From an uncultured Flavobacteriales bacterium (lineage in GTDB: Bacteria; Bacteroidota; Bacteroidia; Flavobacteriales_D; Sanyastnellaceae): a DNA stretch of 7,788 nucleotides. The stretch's first letter is position 1. Each line of letters opens with the position of its first letter. The notes under the pieces were generated by a model. The model saw only the letters and a program-made list of their open reading frames with translations. It made no database searches and was not told where the DNA came from. The position numbers were made by a program, and so were the translations under genes. The stretch spans positions 1 through 7,788 of the forward strand of contig CALKHD010000078.1 in assembly GCA_938092195.1 (NCBI GenBank), in the 5' to 3' direction. Of the stretch, positions 1 through 6,136 are shown in pieces.

Positions 1-305
1 TTGCCGGTTCCAGTTTGTGCGATGCCAATGACGTCTTTCCCCTCTGTAGATGGGGGGATGGCCAGCGATTGGATGGGTGTGGCCAATTCGAATCCCATGG
101 CGTCTAGACCGTCTTGGACGGCATCGCACAAGGGCAATTCCCTAAAAGGAATTTTTTTGGGTTCTTCGGAGGCGCCTTCCTCCGGTGATTCTTCATTCGC
201 GTCCCCTGTCGGCGCATCCGGCGCCTTGGCTTCTTGGTTGCCCTCAGTGGGCTGGGACGCATCTTGGTGTGCCAACTCTTCGTCGGCGCTGTGCGTGTCA
301 ATCAT
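1..305 (-). CDS. DEAD-box RNA helicase, N-terminal part (cut by window edge)
   Basis: Reading the minus strand from the ATG at 305 gives 101 complete codons open to the left edge. An in-frame TGA lies at 311-309, just two codons upstream, so this ATG is the first possible start. Residues 1-52 are a low-complexity, Glu/Asp-rich extension (about 15 acidic residues). Residues 54-79 form a Q motif: an upstream aromatic (F54), then GFELATPIQ ending at Q79. Residues 90-101 lead into helicase motif I (GKDVIGIAQTGTG, with the Lys codon split by the edge). The family unwinds or remodels RNA using ATP, typically in ribosome assembly, mRNA decay or cold adaptation. DEAD, SAT and the RecA2 motifs lie outside the window, so the subtype (RhlE, DeaD/CsdA or other) cannot be assigned. 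The gene is divergent from the secreted-protein gene at 430. Confidence 0.9.
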   Translation of the reverse strand, partial: MIDTHSADEELAHQDASQPTEGNQEAKAPDAPTGDANEESPEEGASEEPKKIPFRELPLCDAVQDGLDAMGFELATPIQSLAIPPSTEGKDVIGIAQTGTG

Positions 306-429
306 AAATCAATGGGTTCACTTTTTCAGCGAACGCCTCAAAGGTCGGACATTCGCAACGGGCAGACACCATCGGTCCTAATATTGAATGAAAATGCAAC
401 TTTGCCGCAATTGAGCGGTTCTACGTAAG
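306..429. promoter_or_regulatory. Divergent intergenic region between helicase and T9SS protein genes
   Basis: These 124 bp must hold the promoters of both flanking genes. Candidate Bacteroidota -7 boxes are imperfect. On the plus strand, CAACTTTG (397-404) matches TAnnTTTG except at the first base. On the minus strand, the complement of 339-346 reads GACCTTTG, again with one mismatch. Neither has a TTG at the usual 17-23 bp upstream. A short inverted repeat, CCGC (405-408) with GCGG (415-418), sits about 12 nt before the ATG at 430. No Shine-Dalgarno sequence precedes either start. The promoter role is inferred from position; the exact boxes are uncertain. Confidence 0.35.
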
Positions 430-3126
430 ATGACAGTCTTGATACGTCATGCGTTCAAAAGGTTGCCCCAGCTATTGTTGGGTCTGCTGACGATGTTCTC
501 TCTTTCTGCAGGAGCCACTCACATCGTAGGTGGAGAGATCAGTTACGAGGATTTGGGGGGTGGCAATTACCGAGTCAGACTTGTGGTTTATCGAGATTGT
601 GGGCCCACCAATCAAAATGGCACGGGTTTCGACGATGCAGCATCTGTGGGTGTTTTCAATTCTGCAGGGCAGCTGGTTGACATTCTGAACATTCCTTTGT
701 CCTTTCAAAACGTCGATGAAATCCCCGTTTCATTGGAAAATCCTTGTGGGACACCCCCGGCTTCGGTTTGCGTGGAACAGGCGGTTTATGAGCAGGTCGT
801 CGACATTGGTGAGTCTGCCACCGGATTCACGCTCAGTTATCAGCGGTGCTGCCGGAATCCATCCATCATCAATTTGAACAACCCGGACGATGCGGGGGCA
901 ACCTTCACCACACAGATTCCGGGAACGCTACAGACGACAGAGGACAATAGTAGCCCAGTTTGGAACAGCCTCCCGCCAGTGGCCCTCTGTGCCGGGTTCG
1001 AGTTCTTTTTCGACCACAGCGCCACCGACTTGGATGGGGACAGTTTGGCTTACACGTTGTGTTCTCCCCTCTTTGGAGGAACCCCCAATCAACCAGCGCC
1101 GAATCCCCCCAATGGACCTCCATATACCCCGGTCAATTGGGCTCCTGGATATTCTGCCACTTACCCTTTGGATGCCAACCCAGCTTTCACCATCGATCCG
1201 GTCTCAGGCTTTCTTACTGGGACGCCCACCACGGCAGGTCAATATGTGATTGGAATTTGCGTAGAGGAGTGGAGAGACGGTTCATTGCTCAGCACGTCCA
1301 ACCGTGACTTCCAATTCAATGTCACTGTTTGCGACCCGAACATCACATCGCTGGTGGCCAATCAAACTGGTGAGCAGCTGTGCATTGGAGAAACATTGGA
1401 GTTCCAGCAGTTTTCCATCAATGCCACTTTCTTCTTGTGGGACTTTGGTGTGGATGGCATCGAAAGTGACACTTCGATTTTGGAGAACCCCACGTTCACC
1501 TTCCCCGAACCTGGTGTGTATGATGTGCTTCTGATTGCCAATCCTGGGTGGCCATGCGCGGACTCCAGTTCTTCGATTTATGAGGTTTTCGCGCCCGTGG
1601 AACCCACGCTTGAAGTGGTGGGCTTTGATTGTTCGTCAGGCACCCCTGTGTTTGACTTTGGGACCGACGAGGCCTATCCAGATGCCACGTTCAATTGGGA
1701 CTTTGGTGATTTAGCTTCCACCGGGCTGAGTGACCTGGCGGCGCCAGGTGGCATTGGCTTTGACCAAATCGAGGATGTAGAAGCAGAGCTGACCATTGTG
1801 CAGAACGGATGCATTGGCAGCGGCGTTTTGGATTGGACACCTCCCCCACCGCCGGTGGCCGCCATTGTGCCACAAGAGGATTTTTGTACCGGGTTTTCAT
1901 TGACATTCGAGAACAACAGTGAGGATGCTACTTCCTACGTCTGGGAATTTGGTGAGGCCGGCAACCTTGATGTGAGTTTTGATGCGTTCCCCACATGGAC
2001 GTATGATGGCCCAGGAACCTTTGAGGTAGAGCTGATTGCTCAAGCAGATTTTCAATGTCCAGACACCACCTCAGAGGTCTTTGAAGTGGCTTGGCTCTTG
2101 GAGCCATTTTTCGAAACGCCTGCACCAGAATGTTTTGAGGAGCACAGCTTCAATTTTGAGGCCATTGGGGTAACCGACCCAAGCGCTACGTTCAGTTGGG
2201 ATGTCTCGCCGGGAACCGCTTCACTTCAGGCGGGGGCAGTGTTGCAAGGGGTGTCTTATCCAGAGCCAGGCATTTACACTGTGGAGGTGACGGTCACGGC
2301 CGAAGGTTGTGAGCGAGATTTTGATGCGGAGGTGGAGGTTTTGTTCGATCCCAGCATCGGATTCACGGGCGGCCCCACGTCAGGGTGTCCCCCATTGCCT
2401 GTCAGTTTTGAGAACTTCTCTCAAACCGAAACGGCGGCCGGTTACACCTGGTATTTTGGTGATGGGAGCACGTCCTCATTGGCCACACCTACCCATGTTT
2501 ATGAGGTGCCTGGCACCTACACGGTTACCCTGGAAATGTCCACCACGGGTTTTTGTGTTCAGGAATTGGCAGAAACGAAAACGGCCCTGATTGAGGTCCA
2601 TCCAGAACCCACGTCCGGTTTCAGCATTGAGCCCACCATTGTCGATATTCTGGAGCCTTATGTAGAGGTTGAGGACCTGAGCACAGGAGCTGTACAGCAC
2701 TTCTACAACTTTGGAGATGGAGGGTCCAGCGATCAGCCCAGTCCCAGCTATGTTTTCCAAGGGGCGGGTGTATTCAATGTCACGCAAACGGTGATCAATG
2801 AATTTGGATGCACCGATGTGGCCCAAGGGGAAATTGGTGTCAATGGCACCTTGTTTTATGCGCCCAACAGTTTCTCGCCCAACAACGATGGTGTGAATGA
2901 CGCTTGGCAACCTGTGACCACTGGTACTGCCGCTTACGAGTGTTCGGTCTACAACCGCTGGGGTGAGGTGGTGTTTATGACCTCTGACCCGTCTGCTGTT
3001 TGGCAAGGAGAAGTGAATGGAGGGGGGCATTTTGCCCCAGATGGGATGTACTTGTACCAAGTCTACTTGGAGGACCAGTTGCGGATTCCTTTCACTTACA
3101 CAGGCCAGATTCAGCTATTTCGATAG
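430..3126 (+). CDS. Secreted PKD-repeat protein with T9SS type B sorting domain
   Basis: This 898-residue protein is probably exported and then secreted or anchored at the cell surface by the type IX system. Residues 1-29 look like a signal peptide (basic start, Leu-rich core, SAGA just before THIVGG). Residues 30-301 match a domain frequent in Bacteroidota secreted proteins: THIVGGEI at the mature N-terminus, YRDC (54-57), YQRCCRN (137-143), DHSATD/DGDSL near 195-205, and a paired-Cys pattern. Six PKD/Ig-like repeats follow, anchored at W337, W423, W505, W590, W674 and F761, at a spacing of 82-87 residues. Only the last two carry the classical FGDG (676-679, 761-764). A run of five prolines (471-475) sits between repeats two and three. 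The C-terminus, from about residue 806 to 898, is a gliding-motility-associated CHU_C domain (NSFSPNNDGVND near 813, YNRWGEVVF near 841, PDGMYLYQV). The mature chain is very acidic and has a single lysine, K717. The role could be adhesion or surface structure; no enzyme domain is visible. Confidence 0.9.
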   Translation: MTVLIRHAFKRLPQLLLGLLTMFSLSAGATHIVGGEISYEDLGGGNYRVRLVVYRDCGPTNQNGTGFDDAASVGVFNSAGQLVDILNIPLSFQNVDEIPVSLENPCGTPPASVCVEQAVYEQVVDIGESATGFTLSYQRCCRNPSIINLNNPDDAGATFTTQIPGTLQTTEDNSSPVWNSLPPVALCAGFEFFFDHSATDLDGDSLAYTLCSPLFGGTPNQPAPNPPNGPPYTPVNWAPGYSATYPLDANPAFTIDPVSGFLTGTPTTAGQYVIGICVEEWRDGSLLSTSNRDFQFNVTVCDPNITSLVANQTGEQLCIGETLEFQQFSINATFFLWDFGVDGIESDTSILENPTFTFPEPGVYDVLLIANPGWPCADSSSSIYEVFAPVEPTLEVVGFDCSSGTPVFDFGTDEAYPDATFNWDFGDLASTGLSDLAAPGGIGFDQIEDVEAELTIVQNGCIGSGVLDWTPPPPPVAAIVPQEDFCTGFSLTFENNSEDATSYVWEFGEAGNLDVSFDAFPTWTYDGPGTFEVELIAQADFQCPDTTSEVFEVAWLLEPFFETPAPECFEEHSFNFEAIGVTDPSATFSWDVSPGTASLQAGAVLQGVSYPEPGIYTVEVTVTAEGCERDFDAEVEVLFDPSIGFTGGPTSGCPPLPVSFENFSQTETAAGYTWYFGDGSTSSLATPTHVYEVPGTYTVTLEMSTTGFCVQELAETKTALIEVHPEPTSGFSIEPTIVDILEPYVEVEDLSTGAVQHFYNFGDGGSSDQPSPSYVFQGAGVFNVTQTVINEFGCTDVAQGEIGVNGTLFYAPNSFSPNNDGVNDAWQPVTTGTAAYECSVYNRWGEVVFMTSDPSAVWQGEVNGGGHFAPDGMYLYQVYLEDQLRIPFTYTGQIQLFR

Positions 3127-3145
3127 AATGAGCATCGGATTGTCT

Positions 3146-3170
3146 TAACTTTTGCTCCAACAAACTGGAG
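3146..3170 (+). promoter_or_regulatory. Weak -7-like box and small hairpin before the DUF3276 start
   Basis: TAACTTTTG (3146-3154) resembles the Bacteroidota -7 box TAnnTTTG with one extra base. No TTG lies at the usual -33 distance. Directly after it, CTCCA (3155-3159) can pair with TGGAG (3166-3170) around a 6-nt loop, ending 2 nt before the ATG at 3173. The hairpin would enclose the only purine-rich, SD-like GGAG in this leader. It lacks a T-run, so it is not a convincing terminator for the upstream gene. This is a weak call based on sequence inspection only. Confidence 0.25.
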
Positions 3171-3172
3171 AC

Positions 3173-3544
3173 ATGAGCGGCGATCGCAATCAAGATTGGG
3201 GACGGAACGACCGAAGAGAGGAAGACGTCCATACCATTTCGGTGAAGGCTGGTAAGCGCACCTATTTTTTCGACATTCGAGCCACGCGAGCGAAGGACCT
3301 TTACCTCACCATTACGGAGAGCAAGCGTCAAAATCATTCTTCTGGTGAAGTGACCTACAGCAAGCACAAGCTGTTCCTCTACAAAGAGGATTTCGAGAAA
3401 TTTCACGATGGTCTCCGCGATTCCCTCGAGAAAATCGGTGAGTTGCAGGGGACTGGAGATTTTCAATCTGGGGACCACAATGGCCCTCGCCGAACTGAAG
3501 GTCAAAGCGACGGTGAATCCGACGTTCGTTTCGAAGACCTCTGA
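3173..3544 (+). CDS. DUF3276 family PUR-alpha-like nucleic-acid-binding protein
   Basis: The 123-residue product matches the DUF3276 (PUR-alpha-like) family, which is widespread in Bacteroidota. The core is clear: AGKRTYFFDIRATRAKD (26-42), then LYLTITESK (43-51), then KHKLFLYKEDFEKF (65-78), with the family's acidic C-terminal ending (DVRFEDL, 117-123). PUR repeats bind single-stranded DNA or RNA; in bacteria the physiological role is not established, so nucleic-acid binding is inferred from the family. The ATG at 3173 is preferred. A TTG seven codons upstream (3152) is also in frame, but it overlaps the -7-like box and adds residues not expected in the family. The hydrophilic N-terminus (residues 1-18, charged and polar) is variable in the family. 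The gene lies 46 nt after the T9SS protein gene, and a hairpin follows its stop. Confidence 0.88.
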   Translation: MSGDRNQDWGRNDRREEDVHTISVKAGKRTYFFDIRATRAKDLYLTITESKRQNHSSGEVTYSKHKLFLYKEDFEKFHDGLRDSLEKIGELQGTGDFQSGDHNGPRRTEGQSDGESDVRFEDL

Positions 3545-3545
3545 G

Positions 3546-3580
3546 CCACAGCACCTTGGCGGAACGGGGGTTCCGTGTGG
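3546..3580 (+). terminator. Bulged hairpin after the DUF3276 gene, possible terminator
   Basis: Starting two bases after the DUF3276 stop, CGGAAC (3560-3565) pairs perfectly with GTTCCG (3570-3575) around a GGGG loop. An outer stem pairs CCACA (3546-3550) with TGTGG (3576-3580), leaving a 9-nt bulge on the 5' side. That gives 11 base pairs in all. No T-run follows (ATAATTCATCC), so this is not a textbook intrinsic terminator. It may still end transcription or protect the mRNA 3' end. Its place just upstream of a good -7 box supports a transcription-unit boundary here. Confidence 0.4.
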
Positions 3581-3614
3581 ATAATTCATCCTGAACTTCG
3601 GGGTGTTGCTCGGC

Positions 3615-3622
3615 TATATTTG
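3615..3622 (+). promoter_or_regulatory. Bacteroidota-type -7 promoter box for the hydrolase-par-dapB block
   Basis: TATATTTG is an exact match to the Bacteroidota -7 consensus TAnnTTTG recognised by the primary sigma factor of this phylum. It ends 12 nt before the ATG at 3635, so the 5' leader would be only some 6-8 nt. The -33 element is poor: no TTG falls 17-23 bp upstream, only TTC at 3597-3599 (15 bp) and TTC at 3585-3587 (27 bp). Together with the hairpin upstream it suggests that the long plus-strand operon begins here. Confidence 0.45.
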
Positions 3623-3634
3623 AGCGACACGTCC

Positions 3635-4333
3635 ATGCGACTCCATTATTACGGACACAGCTGTTTTGCGCTTGAGACCCACGGTCTGATGGTGCTTGTT
3701 GATCCTTTCATTCGCTCCAACCCTTTGGCGAAAGAAGTGGACGTCGACGCCTTGCGTCCCACCCACATCTTGATCACCCATGGCCACGAAGACCATGTGG
3801 CCGATGCGGAGTTCTTGGCCAAGTCGTCGGGTGCAGAATTGATTGCCCCGTACGAAGTGGCGAATTGGTTCGTTGAAAAAGGTGTGGAACACGTGCGCGC
3901 CATCAATCCAGGGGCTGTCTTTGCCCTAAAAGGAACATCCTCCGATATCAATGTTCGGGTCGTGGGTGCGGTGCATTCGTCTACGTTGCCAGATGGTCAG
4001 CCTGGTGGTGTCGCCTGCGGCTATTTGTTGGAGGATTCAGACCTCAGGATTTATCATGCTGGAGACACCTCGTTGCATGCAGACATGGCCATGATTGGAA
4101 GGCTTTGGCCGCCCGATGTGGCCATCCTCCCCATTGGCGGAACGTTCACCATGGGTTGGACAGATGTTCCCGCAGCCATGGACATGTTGGACTGCCAGTT
4201 GGTGGTTGGCATGCATTACAATACTTTTCCTCCCATCGAAATTGATCGGGAGGCCGCTGTCCGCAATGTTTTAGCTGCGGGTGGTCAACTTCATTTACCC
4301 GGCATTGCAGAAGTGCTGGACATTCCTTTTTGA
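3635..4333 (+). CDS. UPF0173-type metal-dependent hydrolase (metallo-beta-lactamase fold)
   Basis: The 232-residue product has the metal ligands of the metallo-beta-lactamase superfamily: THGHEDH (48-54, ligands H49, H51, D53, H54), H114, the bridging D144 in HAGDTSLHADM, and H194 in GMHYNTFPPIE. The N-terminal RLHYYGHSCF and the FPPIE motif point to the YtkL/UPF0173 family (near 230 residues). The fold hydrolyses a substrate with a two-metal centre; the substrate of this family is not known and the protein is predicted to be cytosolic (no signal peptide). The ATG at 3635 is preferred over the in-frame GTG at 3575. That GTG lies inside the hairpin, upstream of the -7 box, and would add 20 residues unlike the family. 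Its stop ends 2 nt before the parA ATG, so it is probably co-transcribed with parA. Confidence 0.92.
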   Translation: MRLHYYGHSCFALETHGLMVLVDPFIRSNPLAKEVDVDALRPTHILITHGHEDHVADAEFLAKSSGAELIAPYEVANWFVEKGVEHVRAINPGAVFALKGTSSDINVRVVGAVHSSTLPDGQPGGVACGYLLEDSDLRIYHAGDTSLHADMAMIGRLWPPDVAILPIGGTFTMGWTDVPAAMDMLDCQLVVGMHYNTFPPIEIDREAAVRNVLAAGGQLHLPGIAEVLDIPF

Positions 4334-4335
4334 AC

Positions 4336-5187
4336 ATGGGTAAAATCATCGCCATCGCAAACCAAAAAGGCGGAGTGGGCAAAACCACCACTGCCATCAA
4401 CCTGGGCGCAAGCTTGGGTGCCCTCGAGTACAAAACATTGCTTGTGGATGCAGATCCACAGGCCAACAGCACGTCTGGAGTTGGTGTCAATCCTAAATCC
4501 GTGGAGAAGGGAACCTACCAGTGTCTGATTGCACAGGAGGATGCCCGAACTGCGATTGTGGAAACGGGCAACCCGAACCTGTGGTTGATTCCATCCCACA
4601 TCGATTTGGTGGGTGCCGAGATTGAGCTGATTGGGGAAGCTGAGCGCGAGCAACGTCTGAAGAAAGCATTGGCCCCCCTCCAAGATGACTTTGACTTCAT
4701 TTTGATTGACTGCAGCCCCTCTTTGGGCCTCATCACACTGAATGCACTCTCTGCAGCTGACAGCGTGGTGATTCCTGTCCAATGCGAATACTTTGCTTTG
4801 GAAGGCCTGGGCAAGTTGCTGAACACCATCAAAATTGTGCAAAGCGGTTTGAATCCGGACTTGTCCATCGAAGGCATCCTGTTGACCATGTATGACACCC
4901 GACTCAGGTTGTCCAACCAAGTGGTCGAGGAGGTTCGCATGCACTTCAGGGACTTGGTGTTTGACACCTTGATCCACAGAAACACCAGGCTGGGAGAAGC
5001 GCCTAGCCACGGTGAGACCATTGTGATGCACGATGCCACGTGCAAAGGCGCGATCAACTACTTGAATTTGGCCCGTGAAATTCTTCAAAAGAACGACCTC
5101 ACCAAAGTGCCAAACTCCGAGAAGTTTTTGGATGAGGCAGGCAGTTTGCCTTCTGAAGGTGCAGGGGTCCAGCCAGAATTGAACTGA
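4336..5187 (+). CDS. parA: Chromosome-partitioning ATPase ParA (Soj type)
   Basis: The 283-residue product is a complete ParA/Soj ATPase. It has a deviant Walker A KGGVGKTT (11-18) with signature lysine K11 and catalytic-loop K16, an A' motif DADPQANST (38-46, D40), Walker B FILIDCSPS (121-129, D125), the QCEYFALEGL stretch (149-158), and the conserved RNTRLGEAPSHG (215-226). Absence of an N-terminal helix-turn-helix marks the short chromosomal type rather than the long plasmid type. ParA dimerises with ATP on the nucleoid and moves ParB-parS complexes for chromosome segregation. The last 25 or so residues are a polar, Glu/Ser/Pro-containing tail of likely low structure. The ATG at 4336 is chosen over a TTG at 4330 that overlaps the previous stop; both are possible. 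parB follows after 10 nt. Confidence 0.96.
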   Translation: MGKIIAIANQKGGVGKTTTAINLGASLGALEYKTLLVDADPQANSTSGVGVNPKSVEKGTYQCLIAQEDARTAIVETGNPNLWLIPSHIDLVGAEIELIGEAEREQRLKKALAPLQDDFDFILIDCSPSLGLITLNALSAADSVVIPVQCEYFALEGLGKLLNTIKIVQSGLNPDLSIEGILLTMYDTRLRLSNQVVEEVRMHFRDLVFDTLIHRNTRLGEAPSHGETIVMHDATCKGAINYLNLAREILQKNDLTKVPNSEKFLDEAGSLPSEGAGVQPELN

Positions 5188-5197
5188 GCGGCGACTG

Positions 5198-6136
5198 ATG
5201 TCTAAAAAGGGAAACAAAAAGCCGGCTTTAGGTCGAGGGCTCGGTGCCCTTTTGGAGGCCCAACAAGCCAGCCAAGGACAAGGGTCAGAGGTCAAGCGGC
5301 CTGGGAAAAAGACAGTGGGTATTGACGATGCCGCGGTTGACATGGCAGGTCGTGTGGCCTTGTTGCCCATCAGTGCCATTGAAGCCAACCCCGATCAGCC
5401 TAGGCGAACGTTTGAGCCTTTTGCGCTCAATGAACTTGCGGACAGCATCCGAACATTGGGCATCATTCAGCCTTTGACTGTCCGGAGGATGAGTGCGGCT
5501 CGGTATCAATTGATTTCCGGAGAACGCCGTTTTCGGGCGTCTCAATTGGCAGGACTGGACAAGGTTCCGGCTTATGTGCGAGAGGCCAACGACCAGGAAA
5601 TGCTGGAGATGGCACTCGTTGAGAACATCCAGCGAGAGGACCTCGATGCGATTGAGGTGGCCATCAGCTTCCGGCGTTTGATGGAAGAGTGCGCCTTGAC
5701 CCAAGAAGAGTTGGCCTCGCGGGTTGGAAAACAACGGTCTACGGTGTCCAACTACATCCGTTTGTTGGGTTTGCCAGCGGGGGTTCAACAGTCCGTTGCA
5801 GCGGGCCATTTGAGTTTTGGCCATGCCCGTGTTTTGGCGGGGCTTCAAGAGCCGAAGAATCAAAAGGCCCTTTACCGGCGCATTTTGGACAAGGGCTTGA
5901 ACGTTCGGCAAACTGAACGAGAGGCCAGTGAGCTTGTGGGCAGAAAGCCATCGCGCAAATCTGGAGCCGCAGCATTGAGCCTTCAAATGCAAACCATGCG
6001 GGCGCATTTGCGCAATCGCTTTTCGGGGCGCTCCTTGGACGTCAAGGCCAAAGGTGATGGTGCGGGAAGGATCGAGCTCTATTTCCAGGACGCCGAAGAT
6101 TTGCAACAGCTCTTGGACGAATTGGACGCGCGTTGA
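5198..6136 (+). CDS. parB: Chromosome-partitioning CTPase ParB (Spo0J family)
   Basis: The 312-residue product is a full-length ParB. Residues 9-20 (PALGRGLGALLE) are the basic N-terminal segment that in relatives contacts ParA. The ParB/sulfiredoxin-like CTP-binding domain spans roughly 53-150 with NPDQPRR (64-70), the phosphate-binding GERRFRAS (108-115), and ENIQREDLD (142-150). A helix-turn-helix DNA-binding domain follows (LTQEELASRVGKQRSTVSNYIRLLGLP, 167-193) and then HLSFGHARVL (204-213). The C-terminal region from about 265 is the dimerisation domain. ParB loads at parS sites, spreads as a CTP-dependent clamp and stimulates ParA. I saw no good parS palindrome in this window, so the sites must lie elsewhere. 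The stop overlaps the next gene's start by 4 nt, which suggests translational coupling. Confidence 0.96.
   Translation: MSKKGNKKPALGRGLGALLEAQQASQGQGSEVKRPGKKTVGIDDAAVDMAGRVALLPISAIEANPDQPRRTFEPFALNELADSIRTLGIIQPLTVRRMSAARYQLISGERRFRASQLAGLDKVPAYVREANDQEMLEMALVENIQREDLDAIEVAISFRRLMEECALTQEELASRVGKQRSTVSNYIRLLGLPAGVQQSVAAGHLSFGHARVLAGLQEPKNQKALYRRILDKGLNVRQTEREASELVGRKPSRKSGAAALSLQMQTMRAHLRNRFSGRSLDVKAKGDGAGRIELYFQDAEDLQQLLDELDAR

Noticed and set aside
1..381. Plus-strand open frame at the left edge (126 codons)
   Set aside because: The minus strand of the same region encodes a clear helicase Q motif and motif I, so the plus-strand frame is a shadow.
2476..3060. Minus-strand open frame of 194 codons opposite the T9SS C-terminal domain
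   Set aside because: The plus-strand frame holds a clear CHU_C domain and PKD repeats. The antisense product shows no family features.
3155..3170. CTCCA/TGGAG hairpin as an intrinsic terminator of the T9SS protein gene
   Set aside because: The stem is only 5 bp, has no following T-run and lies immediately before the next start codon.
3885..3900. CACGTG core as a possible parS site inside the hydrolase gene
   Set aside because: The flanks (GGAA and CGCG) do not match the TGTTT/AAACA arms of the parS palindrome.
5032..5047. CACGTG core as a possible parS site inside parA
   Set aside because: The flanks GATGC and CAAAG match the palindrome arms at only a few positions and are not inverted repeats of each other.
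4291..5388. Long minus-strand open frame (365 codons) antisense to parA and the start of parB
   Set aside because: It lies opposite complete, strongly conserved parA and parB frames, and its translation shows no recognisable domain. It is best explained by codon bias of the real genes.
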